Shown: positions 13,361 to 23,686, counted from the first letter of the stretch. The stretch: DNA of 64,000 nt from Larus michahellis (GCF_964199755.1 NC_133913.1:8844201-8908200), one strand, 5' to 3'. Numbers and translations: made by a program. Notes: a model not told the origin generated them from the sequence alone.

Positions 13361-14517
13361 TGTGGAATAAATACTAAATTGGCTAAAAAATACAAAAGTA
13401 CAGCATTGTTCACACATTAAGGAAAAGTATAAAATCAAGAGGCTTCTGAGGTAGAAAATAGCCGCAGCTGGCATGAAGGACACAACATCTGTGGTTCCCT
13501 GATAAGCTACATGAGGTACGGGACGGGATGCAATTATTCCGTGGCTTTACCTTATGATGTATAGCGGATACAGGAATGGGATGATACCATGAAACAGATA
13601 AGCTGCCAATTAGCTGCCCGCTCGATGCTCAGAGCCAACATTTTGTCAAATTTTGATGAAATGCTGTCCTTTGTGAGAACTTTGCTCATTATAATGTCAT
13701 TATAATACCAAAACACACCTCCATCCCGAAGGCTACCCGCCTCCAAGGTGCGACCACTCCTTCTTGAGTCTGCGCCCTGAATTTCTCGTAAACTATACCT
13801 TTAATTGTGAAGCGAGAGAAATTTACACCAATCATGATAAAAGTATGTATGACTAAAGTCACTCAAGCTCCACCTTGAAGATAACAAATAGTATAAAAAT
13901 AGCCCAAGAGAGGGGGGATACCCAGGGAAGACACCATCATAAAGAATTCCATCACTGACTTCTGGGATCAGTCGACGGGCTGAGCCTCTCTTCCCCCCCA
14001 TAGGGACGCCTTTGGGTAAGACTTAGATTATACCGAGTGCTTCCTCGGGAAACTTAGAAATTTCTCTAGAGACTCTCTTTTCTACATTGAAAGCCAGGCT
14101 GTATCGTTTATAACTTTGTCGCGCGTTTTGTATATGTAACAATACTTTCATTTGCACGTGCTTTGCAGACAGTGTATTTATCACCGGCAATCCTAAGAAC
14201 CTATATATCTGTTGTTTAAATAAACTGCACTTTTTTAAGTAGCTAGTCATTTTGGTTGCTCACTGAACGCGACCAAAGACTCGAGAGTGGCCGTGCTAGT
14301 TCATGAGCACGACTAGACAGAAGGTGCAGTCCACTATTAGTGTATCCAAATCGTAATAGTTTAATACATATTAAACGCGATTGGACTGATCGTGGTGAAT
14401 TGGGCATCACTCAGAATTTAAACCTAGCCGCACCTAGCCTCCCACCTCGGTGAGGAGTGTTAGAACGCAAGGGGGTTTATCTTCTGCCAAAACCGCTTTG
14501 CCCCTTTTCACGCAACA
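13361..14517 (+). repeat. Left LTR copy (A) of the inverted element
   Basis: TGTGGAATAA...CACGCAACA, 1157 bp, in plus orientation. A TATA box (AGTATAAAAATA) lies near 13888 and a polyadenylation signal (AAATAAAC) near 14217. These give a U3-R-U5 order in the plus direction, opposite to the gene it flanks. Homology with the right copy runs about 8 bases past the LTR end (GAATTTTG) and stops within the first bases of the primer-binding site. Confidence 0.88.
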
Positions 14518-14560
14518 GAATTTTGCCATTGAATAGCTAGTACCCGCCGGACAGGGTGGC

Positions 14561-16129
14561 TCACTGCCCTCCCCGGGGATAGGAGTTTTTTGACTCGGAC
14601 TCTGACAAATCAATCAAATTACGCTCCGGTGCAGAAGGCACAATTTTCTCACAGCTTGGGGATTCTCTGGTTAGACTTTTCTCCCCAGCCGAATTATTCT
14701 TTCTAGTTAGAGATTGGACCAGTGTACGGAGATCTCCCGTAGGGACACCGTGCAAGAATTGTCGGGGCACCCCTAATTGTAGGGCTTTACGCCACAACTC
14801 ATTCCGGTCCTTATCAGGCTTAAACCTTTCCACCGGTTTGGGGTTTTGAGTGTGAGTTCGGACTTGGCGAACCTTTTGGGGGTGTTCGGAGGATTTTTCG
14901 CTAGTTAGGCTGGCCCAGCCCATTCGGTGCCCGTACTGGTCTATTTCCTGTACATATTCATTCCAGGTGGGCATGTAGCGACGCCGGCCCCGCCCACGAG
15001 CATCCCGAGCCTCTCATATACGATCTTGAGTACGAACAACAAATGGCTTCAGGCAATCGGGAAGACCACGGATGAGAGGGGCTAATCGATCGGGGTCGAT
15101 AGCAGCTGACATTGGGGATTTCCGAAATTCCTCTCTGTCATACATGGCTTGCAGACAAGCTGCTTTCCGTATTGCCGCAAACAGTTCAGAGTAGCCTGTA
15201 GCTCTAATCTCTAATGGCTCTCCCCTCTCTCGCGGATCCATACCACCTGCCCAAAAGGCTGCTCGAGCGGTTAGGGAATAATTATGATCCCCGTCCATTG
15301 TAGTTAAAAACACTCCTGGTCCCCAAGAGTCTCCTGCTTCTTCCTCACTCAACATAATTCTATCTCCTCCTTCAGAAGAAACTCGCCACACATACTCAAC
15401 AGCCGATTCTTCTGGCCGCCTCGAATATTTTTCCCTTATTTTCGCTAACTCTGTTGGTGTCCACGGAATAGTACGCACAGTGTTGCGGACTTCCTCATCA
15501 TCCTCATCAACCGTGGTTTCAGTTTTAATCAGAGGTCGTAAAGGAAAGACTCGAGATTTCACAGTAAAAGTCCTTCCCTCCTCATCTTCTTCCTCATCTT
15601 CACTATTAGACCAAAAATCTCCGGTCTGGGTTCCGGAATTTGGATAACACATTAATTTACGAATCTGTTGGACCTGGGTCGAGGGCTGCATTTTATCTAA
15701 GAGCCCAGTCACCCTTTCCAATAACATTTTAAGTTGGTGATTTTCACTCCCAAGTTGAGCATTCCGGTTTCCTAAACATTCATTCTCACTCACAAGCTTA
15801 TCAACTTGAGTTCTTAATTTTTCTCCTGTCTCCTTTTGAAAGGCTAGTGATGACTTCAACACCTCATTCTCCGATTTCAGGGTTGCATATTCTACAGCTG
15901 AAATCAGATTAGGAGCAGGGGTTTCCCTAGCTTCTTGTTGTGCACAAGATAAACAGGCGCCTAACACTGCACAAATCACACCTTTGCCTTTCCCCGCTCT
16001 GAGCTTCTGTGAAACCCGACACTCTTCAATACGTTCCACCACTTTCTCTTCATCCTTCCAAAATTTACGGGCCCACTCCTTCCCAGCCTGGGAAGGGGCA
16101 CAATCATATTTTTGCAGCAGTTTATCCAT
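14561..16129 (-). pseudogene. gag-like gene, possibly ENS-1/ERNI-related, one in-frame stop
   Basis: The ATG at 16129 lies about 30 bp downstream of the right LTR. The frame runs to TGA at 14561 and is interrupted only by an in-frame TGA at 15014-15016, about 523 codons in all. Seen in order: a basic/acidic N-terminus (MDKLLQKYD); a leucine-rich coiled coil at about residues 85-155; an acidic patch (EDEEEDEEG); a capsid-like region at about residues 235-370 (TELAKIREKYSRRPEESAVEYVW, then PLIRGLPDCLKPF); and a tail without a zinc knuckle. The coiled-coil start, the length near 500 aa and the single-gene layout resemble the avian ENS-1/ERNI genes of Soprano-type elements. That link is from memory and not verified. 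Capsid-type Gag identity is more secure. The start at M33 of the longer open frame is chosen because the upstream codons lie in the LTR and primer site. Confidence 0.72.
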
Positions 16130-16132
16130 GGC

Positions 16133-16151
16133 AATCCTGCCGACTACGCCA
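16133..16151 (-). promoter_or_regulatory. Primer-binding site complementary to tRNA-Ser
   Basis: On the minus strand the bases are TGGCGTAGTCGGCAGGATT. They match over 19 nt the complement of the 3' end of a vertebrate tRNA-Ser (acceptor stem ending CGACTACG plus CCA). The site sits 6 nt after the right LTR and just before the gag-like ATG, which fixes the direction of reverse transcription and makes the right LTR the functional 5' LTR. Confidence 0.8.
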
Positions 16152-16157
16152 AAATTC

Positions 16158-17315
16158 TCTTGCGTGAAAAGGGGCAAAGCGGTTTTGGCAGAAGATAAAC
16201 CCCCTTGCGTTCTAACACTCCTCACTGAGGTGGGAGGCTAGGTGCGGCTAGGTTTAAATTCTGAGTGATGCCCAATTCACCACTATCAGTCCAATCGCGT
16301 TTAATATGTATTAAACTATTACGATTTGGATACACTAATAGTGGACTGCACCTTCAGTCTAGTCGTGCTCATGAACTAGCACGGCCACTCTCGAGTCTTT
16401 GGTCGCGTTCAGTGAGCAACCAAAACGACTAGCTACTTAAAAAAGTGCAGTTTATTTAAACAACAGATATATAGGTTCTTAGGATTGCCGGTGATAAATA
16501 CACTGTCTGCAAAGCACGTGCAAATGAAAGTATTGTTACATATACAAAACGCGCGACAAAGTTATAAGCGATACAGCCTGGCTTTAAATGTAGGAAAAGA
16601 GAGTCTCTAGAGAAATTTCTAAGTTTCCCGAGGAAGCACTCGGTATAATCTAAGTCTTACCCAAAGGCGTCCCTATGGGGGGGAAGAGAGGCTCAGCCCG
16701 TCGACTGATCCCAGAAGTCAGTGATGTAATTCTTTATGATGGTGTCTTCCCTGGGTATCCCCCCTCTCTTGGGCTATTTTTATACTATTTGTTATCTTCA
16801 AGGTGGAGCTTGAGTGACTTTAGTCATACATACTTTTATCATGATTGGTGTAAATTTCTCTCGCTTCACAATTAAAGGTATAGTTTACAAGAAATTCAGG
16901 GCGCAGACTCAAGAAGGAGTGGTCGCACCTTGGAGGCGGGTAGCCTTCGGGATGGAGGTGTGTTTTGGTATTATAATGACATTATAATGAGCAAAGTTCT
17001 CACAAAGGACAGCATTTCATCAAAATTTGACAAAATGTTGGCTCTGAGCATCGAGCGGGCAGCTAATTGGCAGCTTATCTGTTTCATGGTATCATCCCAT
17101 TCCTGTATCCGCTATACATCATAAGGTAAAGCCACGGAATAATTGCATCCCGTCCCGTACCTCATGTAGCTTATCAGGGAACCACAGATGTTGTGTCCTT
17201 CGTGCCAGCTGCGGCTATTTTCTACCTCAGAAGCCTCTTGATTTTATACTTTTCCTTAATGTGTGAACAATGCTGTACTTTTGTATTTTTTAGCCAATTT
17301 AGTATTTATTCCACA
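16158..17315 (-). repeat. Right LTR copy (B), the functional 5' LTR of the gag-like gene
   Basis: Reverse complement of the left LTR copy, with about 1% hand-counted difference. It carries the same TATA and AATAAA signals in minus orientation, upstream of the primer site and the gag-like ATG. Confidence 0.88.
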
Positions 17316-17320
17316 ATATT

Positions 17321-18139
17321 CCCAAAGTAAACATGACCAGTCCACTTAGTCTTTTAGGTTATGTTTTCAAAATCCTCCAATAACTATGTTGCTTTTTGCT
17401 GGATTGTCTTTCTAATTAATTTGTGAGTAGAAAAGAGCAATTTACAGACTACACTGTGATTTATTTGCCCATGATGATGTTTGCCAGAAAAGCATGATGT
17501 CCAGGGATTTTGGCAAACTTCAGATTTTCTTCAGAACTTTTGCTTAAGTTATTGTTCTGTTTTCAGTATTTCTGCATTGAACTGCTGTTATCTATTCCTT
17601 CTCTTATTTGAACTGCTTGTTGGTGCATACAGAACTTTTTTTTTTTCACACCATGTTGTTACAACTAATTAGAATGCTAAGTTTTGCCCCAGGAGCTTTC
17701 TGCTATTCTACTTTAGAATATTGTTGATATAGGAAAACATATGCAGCATTTATCTATCATTTAAGTCATTAATGAATATCTTGAACACTAGAACTCCCAG
17801 AAAATGTGCTGTATATGCTTTCTTTTTATAGACTTGCTATTTGGAGATTAAATATTTAGGAATGGTTACTAATTTTAGGGGACTAATTAAGACTCCTCAG
17901 CATAGGTATCTAATGACACTGGACCTAATGTCCAAATGTCCGAAGGTATCCAAAATAACTGCAAAGAGCTCGATGCATAACACAGGACCTACAGATTACC
18001 ATACTTCTGAAATACATTTGAGATGAGAAAGGATACCCTAGGTATCTCTAATTCAGCTGTCTATCTATTTTTAGGTATCTACTTCACTACCCTAAATTTT
18101 ACCTGGTTGCTCTTGGCAACTTCTCCTATTATATGGGTT
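17321..18139. other. Gene-free AT-rich interval
   Basis: Host-like unique DNA between two ERVs. The 5' LTR expected for the next ERV is not found here. Confidence 0.5.
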
Positions 18140-18342
18140 TTCAGCCATACAATATGTGTGTGGAACTGGGACCGGACAGTCCGGATGTGGGGAGCGAGTG
18201 TGGAGTCTTTCTAACCGCGGTTCTAATCTCCCGCGAGGGAATTGGCCGGTGAAGAGACGAAGCGTCAGAGATTGAGTGAAAGACAGCCCCGGGAAAATTG
18301 GGTGCTTGACTGCTGTGGTGAGTGGAAGACAGCCCCAGGGAA

Positions 18343-21011
18343 AAGGGGAGCGGGAAAGTGACGTCAGATATACCCCAAGACAGTCCTTTGGGGATAAAAT
18401 TGGCTAATGGGAATATTGATCCAGCTACTAAAAATAAGGCTAAAGTTAAAATGATTCAGTATTATATGATAGAATGGACAAAGGAACCTATACGAGCGGA
18501 CCATTTGTATTGGCCTAGATATGGGTCCTTTGAAGGGTGGATGTGCCAGGCTTTAAACCTTTATGTAACCTCTAAAGAATCCTTCAGCCCAGAGGAGAGT
18601 GAATATGCCTCCTGCTGGAAAGGGGAGATTTGGCCAAAAGGAGTTAGTACCTTTAAAATATCTGAGATCTCAAGGGAAGAAAAGGAGAAGCGGTGGGATC
18701 CTCTGGAAACTTTGCCCCCTCCCTACCGCCCCCCCTTCTCCTGGAAAAGAGCTGACACCTAGTGCTAGGAGAAGGTCGGACAGGTCTCAGAGGTTCATTG
18801 AAACAGTATCACTTCCAAACTCTCCTAGGTTACGGCGGAAAACTTCTGTTAAAGTCAAGGAATCGGAAGACGGTGCAAGAAACACCAGGAGTTAGTTTAT
18901 TCCCCTTAAGGGAAGTACCCCTGGGGGGAGCACAAGGGGGGATAGGATTTGTAAACGTTCCTTTGACTTCCACTGAAATCAGGAACTTTAAAAAGGAATT
19001 AAAAAGGGTTACTGGAAGATCCAATAGGCCTATCAGAACAATTAGACCAATTCCTAGGCCCTAATATTTATACCTGGGAGGAAATGCAGTCAATAGTAAG
19101 TATAATATTTTATTCCGAACAACGGCAAAGGATTAGAACAGCTGGGATGAGAATTTGGGAAAGGGAAAATCAGCAAGGCCCACCTGGGGACCAGAAGATG
19201 CCAATAGTACACCCAAATTGGAATCAAAATGATGTAGAGGGTTGTAGGAACATGAGTGATTATCGAAATTAAATTATTAAAGGTTTAAAAGAAGCCGCTC
19301 CTAGAGGGCAGAATGTAACCAAAGCATTTGATGGGCAGCAGGGAAGGGAGGAAACCCCGACCGAATGGTCTGAAACGCTGCGACCTGACATGAGACAGTG
19401 CTCAGGAACAGATTCAGAGAGTCCCGCGGTGTGGAATAAATACTAAATTGGCTAAAAAATACAAAAGTACAGCATTGTTCACACATTAAGGAAAAGTATA
19501 AAATCAAGAGGCTTCTGAGGTAGAAAATAGCCGCAGCTGGCATGAAGGACACAACATCTGTGGTTCCCTGATAAGCTACATGAGGTACGGGACGGGATGC
19601 AATTATTCCCCGGCTTTACCTTATGATGTATAGCAGATATGGGAATGGGATGATACCATGAAACAGATAAGCTGCCAATTAGCTGCCCGCTCGATGCTCA
19701 GAGCCAACATTTTGTCAAATTTTGATGAAATGCTGTCCTTTGTGAGAACTTTGCTCATTATAATGTCATTATAATACCAAAATACACCTCCATCCCGAAG
19801 GCTACCTACCTCCAAGGTGCGACCACTCCTCCTTGAGTCTGCGCCCTGAATTTCTTGTAAACTGTACCTTTAATTGTGAGGTGAGAGAATTTTACACCAA
19901 TCATGATAAAAGTATGTATGACTAAAGTCACTCAAACTCCACCTTGAAGATAACAAATAGTATAAAAATAGCCCAAGAGAGGGGGGATACCCAGGGAAGA
20001 CACCATCACAAAGAATTCCATCACTGACTTCTGGGATCAGTCGACGGGCTGAGCCTCTCTTCCCCCCCATAGGGACGCCTCTGGGTAAGACTCAGATTAT
20101 ACCGAGTGCTTTCTCGGGAAACTTAGAAATTTCTCTAGAGACTCTCTTTTCTACATTTAGAGCCAGGCTGTATCGTTTATAACTTTGCCGCGCATTTTGT
20201 ATATGTAACAATACTTTCATTTCCACATGCTTTGCAGACAGTGTATTTATCACCAGCAATCCTAAGAACCTATATACCTGTTGTTTAAATAAACCGCACT
20301 TTTTTAAGTAGCTAGTCATTTTGGTTTCTCACTGAACACGACCAAAGACTCAAGAGTGGCCGTGCTAGTTCATGAGCACGACTAGACTGAAGGTGCAGTC
20401 CACTATTAGTGTATCCAAATCGTAATAGTTTAATACGTATTAAACGCGATTGGACTGATAGTGGTGAATTGGGCATCACTCAGAATTTAAACCTAGCCGC
20501 ACCTAGCCTCCCACCTCAGTGAGGAGTGTTAGAACGCAAGGGGGTTTATTTTCTGCCAAAACCGCTTTGCCCCTTTTCACGCAACGCACGGGGCAAACAT
20601 TACTGAGAGTTCAATTTGTTACACACGCCTGGCCAGACATTCGAAGAAAATTAAGAGAAACTAGAGGACTGGCAGGATCGGGCCCTGAACAAATTACTGA
20701 GGGAAGCTCAGAAAGTATATGTATGAAGAGATGAGGAGAAGGCTAAAGCAAAAGCTAAAATCATAGTAGCCGCCATGAGGGAAGGAAATATTCAGAAAAA
20801 TCCCAGGGTGATGGTGGGGATGGGACGTAATCCTGAAAGGCGGGAGGAGACTTTTCGACGGAATCAGATCCCTCCCAGAAGGGGACCATCGGGAACTGAG
20901 AAAAGGAATGAAGGAAGTGGATGTTTCTATTGTGGGAAACTTGGGCATTTTAAGAAGGAATGTCCTCAAAGGGATAAAGATCAGAAAATGTTTAGAGAAA
21001 TTGAGGATTAG
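18343..21011 (+). pseudogene. gag of the gammaretrovirus-like ERV, broken
   Basis: The matrix-like part begins at a codon now AAG at 18343 (expected ATG), followed by GSGKVTSDIPQDSPLG. Matrix and late-domain-like sequence (LPPPYRPP, a PPPY motif near 18715-18735) run to about 18760. The capsid starts near 18900 with PLREVPLGGAQGGIGF and continues to 19424. It is split by a solo LTR and resumes at about 20592 (VQFVTHAWPDIRRKL). The nucleocapsid at 20900-21010 has one CCHC knuckle, CFYCGKLGHFKKEC. The lost start codon, frame changes near 18760 and 19020-19080, a stop at 19270-19272 and the inserted LTR all disable it. Confidence 0.88.
19430..20586 (+). mobile_element. Solo LTR (C) of the inverted-element family, inside gag
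   Basis: 1157 bp, TGTGGAATAA...CACGCAACG, the same family and length as the LTRs of the inverted element, with visibly more differences from them. It interrupts the capsid frame between SESPA and GQTLLRVQF. The flanks are CGCGG (19425-19429) and CACGG (20587-20591). These form a 5-bp TSD with one CpG-type change. The insertion is younger than the host ERV. Confidence 0.85.
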
Positions 21012-21059
21012 GGGTGTCAGGGGCTCTACCTCCTGGAGGATAACTATCACCTTGAGCCC

Positions 21060-21434
21060 TTGATAAACCTAAAAGTAGGCCCCCAGGAGGAAGTATTAGA
21101 ATTTCTAGTAGATACAGGAGCTGAGCGAACTTGTGTTCGTAACATACCTAAAGGACGCGTTATAAGTAAGGAAGTAATTAATGTAATGGGAGCAAAGGGG
21201 GAAAGTTTTAAAGCCCCGGTGATCAAGCAGGTGGTTTTTGAAGGTAATGACAAAATAGGTGTAGGGAATATCTTGTTAGTGCCTGGAGCTGGGTGCAATC
21301 TGTTGGGAAGGGACTTGCAGATTCAGCTGGGGGTTGGAGTAATCCCCAAAGAGGGGAAAATGATTGCAAAAATATTAAGTCAGGAGGACGAATCCAAAAT
21401 TAATCAGCAAGTTTGGGCTGCAGCGGACATATAG
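21060..21434 (+). pseudogene. Retroviral protease (pro) of the gammaretrovirus-like ERV
   Basis: Aspartic protease with the active-site triad in LVDTGAERTCV near residue 20, and a second conserved block, GCNLLGRDLQ, near residue 80. The frame is open over the whole protease fold and ends after KINQQVWAAADI. There the linker to reverse transcriptase has been deleted, which puts RT in another frame. The protease itself has no stop, but it lacks a Gag-Pol context and its first Met is not obvious. Confidence 0.8.
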
Positions 21435-22120
21435 GTTGGTGCAAGACTTACGGGAGGTGAATAAGAGAACTTTGGCTCGGTACCCTGTTGTACAAAACTC
21501 TTATACCCTTCTGAGCAAAGTTCCCCCGGAACACAGCTGGTTTAGTGTAGTGGATTTAAAAGATGCCTTTTGGGCATGTCCCCTGGCTGAGGAAAGTCGA
21601 GATACCTTTGCTTTTGAACGGGAGGACCCAAACACCGGATGTAAACAGCAGATTAGATGGACAAAGCTCCCTCAAGGGTTTACGGAGTCTCCCAACCTGT
21701 TTGGACAGGCTCTGGAGGAGCTGTTACAATCTTTTCACACCCCTCCAAAAACTCAAATCACTCACTTATGAAGGAGGGGAGGCTAGTATTAAACAATATG
21801 TAATGCAGATTGCAGAGAACTTGGAACAACTAAGAAATAAAGGGTTGCTCCCACAAACTACCCTGTTGGATTTTAAGATCCATAACATTACAATTGGAGA
21901 ATGGGTTTTAGTAAAAACATGGAGAGAGCAATCTTTAACTCCTCAATGGGAAGGTCCCTTTCAGGTGCTGTTGACTACGGAAGCTGCAGTACGGATGAAG
22001 GAAAAAGGGTGGACTCACGCCAGCAGAATAAAAGGACCAGTAGAAGAACCTAGAGATTGGACTCTGACTGCAACTCCCGGGGACACCAGACTCACCTTAA
22101 AACGCCAACCAACGCGGTGA
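21423..22120 (+). pseudogene. pol remnant: RT fingers joined to integrase C-terminus
   Basis: The RT starts abruptly at LVQDLREVNKRTLARYPVVQ. It includes VVDLKDAFWACPLAEESRD (the first catalytic aspartate block) and LPQGFTESPNLFGQALEELL, then breaks at about 21770. The YVDD active site, RNase H, the integrase zinc domain and the DDE core are absent. The next frame (to 22120) is the integrase C-terminal part with GEWVLVKTWREQSLTPQWEGPFQVLL, the GPY/F domain of gammaretroviral integrases. It ends at TGA 22118-22120. It is non-functional. Confidence 0.85.
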
Positions 22121-22822
22121 TGTGTGGGAGAGGAACTGAATAATAACTTGGAAATCACAGAAACTTGGGGAGTGAAACCAGAACTTTATCGTTGGTTTCG
22201 GGTACGGCTGGGGCAAACCTTAAGTAAAATTATATATCCTCCTTGGGGAAGAGCACTCCCATTACAGACAGGAGGGTCAGGGTTGTATAAAACTGAAAAC
22301 TCTCTGTTTGCACTTGCATGTGATTTATATAAAGAAGATAGTCGGCTATATCCTAACCTTGAGGAAGAACTACAGCCCCCTCCAGTACCCCGTAGTATAC
22401 CTTGTCTGATACATCCCTGTGCTAGACATCATAGTTGGGTGAAGTGCGAATGTTTAGGTTGTAAGCAAAATTGGTATTACCATTCATCCCGAAGACATCC
22501 CTTCTGTTTAAATTGCCGGAAGCAAAATTCGAGTTTGGCTCAAACTCGGATACGATATACCAATATCGTAACATTGATTTGTGGGTGGGAATTGCTAGTG
22601 CCGGTTCTGTGGGAAATTCCTGAAGAATGGTGGGAAACAGTGGTTTCTAAGTGTAAAAAAACGATTTTGCTTGGAAAAGAGATAAGAACCCTACCTGCTA
22701 CAAGAGCCAGGGATACCGGATGAAAAGAGGATGGAGGGCAAGACCAGGTTGGCCACTGTACTCGCTGCCAAGAAGAATTATTTCTCGGCTGTTGGAAGCA
22801 CCCCAATAGGCATGAGAGGTAG
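22121..22822 (+). CDS. Unrecognised Cys/His-rich frame between pol and env
   Basis: Directly after the pol TGA (22118-22120), and in pol's frame, lies an open stretch of 200 codons to TGA 22721-22723. The same frame then carries 32 more codons to TAG 22820-22822, which overlaps the env ATG at 22812. No ATG opens the frame. An ATG at 22120 overlaps the pol stop as TGATG but is out of frame, so an early indel is likely. The protein is rich in Trp, Cys and His. It has CLIHPC, then CECLGC, HPFCLNC and, beyond the TGA, CTRCQEELFLGCWKHP, all suggesting zinc binding. There is no signal peptide or membrane segment. I do not recognise the family. It could be an accessory gene, a pol extension or part of a spliced transcript. 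It is probably no longer translated in full. Confidence 0.5.
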
Positions 22823-23674
22823 GAGTATAAGCCATACTGGACCTCCACTCCTCGTATTGTTATTAGCGGTATCCTTAGTATCCAGTAAGGAATGCATGAA
22901 GCGTTACCAGCAGGTCTCCTGGAATAGGAAGATGGTTTCCACTATGACAGTGCATTCACATATCAACAGCCACTGTTATAACTGCTGTTAGTTAACAGTG
23001 TGCAAATACGACCAACACGAATATTGGGTTGGGAAGAATTTAGGAACAGGCGGAACAAGACTAGGAGTGCATTGTCCTAGAGGGGAGCAATGGCTCTGCT
23101 TTACTAAAGCCGGGCATTGGGACGTATCAGACGGAGGTGGGGTACAAGATATGATAAAAGCCAAAATAGTGAGGGCTGCTATCTACCAAAACCAATTAGC
23201 CTTAGACTACTTACTGGTGGAAGAAGGGGGCGTTTGTGGAAAATGGAACACTTCAGATTGTTGTTTAAAGATAGATGATAATGGGGATGCAATATTGGAA
23301 ATAACAGGAGAAATCCGGAAAATTGCGCATGTACTGGTTCAAAAATGGGAATCTATGTTAATTGGTGGAATAACGTTTTTGGCGGAACCTGGTGGAAGAA
23401 ACTAGGCTACATTCTCTTATGTTCAATTGCTGGTTTATTATTTCTTCCTTGCTTAATCCCTTGTTTTATACGCTTAATTATAACAGTAGTCCAAAGCACA
23501 CAAGTAGTTTCCATACCCAAGAATCCAAAATTGGCAGCCTTAGGCTCAACTAAAAAGATAATGGTATTACGGAAAATAAGAAATACTCCACAACAATTGG
23601 AAGAAGCAGAATCGATCTATGAACAAAACAAATGGATTAAGCAAAATGAAAGTTATGGCTCAAGCCAAATGTAG
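22812..23674 (+). pseudogene. env of the gammaretrovirus-like ERV, SU mostly deleted
   Basis: The ATG at 22812 starts a signal peptide (hydrophobic core PPLLVLLLAVSLVSS). A TAG stop lies at about 22989. A short SU piece (GGTRLGVHCPRGEQWLCF) joins near 23170 to the TM ectodomain, so most of SU, the cleavage site and the fusion peptide are missing. The TM ectodomain keeps LALDYLLVEEGGVC and a CX7CC motif (CGKWNTSDCC). After a frameshift near 23350 come the WWNNVFGGTWW stem, one membrane span (about 23405-23490) and a tail of roughly 60-65 residues, longer than usual for gammaretroviruses. It is non-functional. Confidence 0.85.
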
Positions 23675-23686
23675 TATAAAAGACAC

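Larger units (their letters stand above)
13361..17315 (-). mobile_element. ERV with inverted LTRs and a single gag-like gene
   Basis: A 3955-bp unit bounded by TGTGG at the left and CCACA at the right, flanked by the 5-bp direct repeat ATATT (13356-13360 and 17316-17320). The two ends are copies of one roughly 1157-bp LTR in opposite orientation: left copy plus, right copy minus. The outer ends of both are therefore the U3 start. About 1.64 kb lies between them and holds only a tRNA-Ser primer site and one gag-like gene, both on the minus strand and reading from the right LTR. No pol or env is seen. Hand comparison of the two LTRs gives about 11 differences (about 1%), so both were probably made in one event. 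A normal provirus has direct LTRs. A misassembly is possible, but the matching TSD argues against it. Confidence 0.8.

Noticed and set aside
13552-14250. Short open frames repeated at 16675-17124 and 19621-20319.
   Set aside because: They recur because the LTR recurs three times. They cross TATA and polyadenylation signals and show no protein features.
13361-17315. Reading the inverted LTRs as terminal inverted repeats of a DNA transposon.
   Set aside because: The repeats have TATA and AATAAA signals in LTR order, a tRNA primer site follows, the gene is gag-like, and a solo copy exists with its own 5-bp TSD.
18140-18340. 5' LTR of the gammaretrovirus-like ERV.
   Set aside because: No stretch matches the 3' LTR at 23698-24267. 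This is leader-type DNA only.
22420-22530. Match of the Cys/His frame to the W-x7-H-x3-C-x-C-x5-H signature of gyrovirus/anellovirus proteins.
   Set aside because: CxC and flanking His/Trp are present but the spacing is wrong (His is 5 before the first Cys), so no link is claimed.
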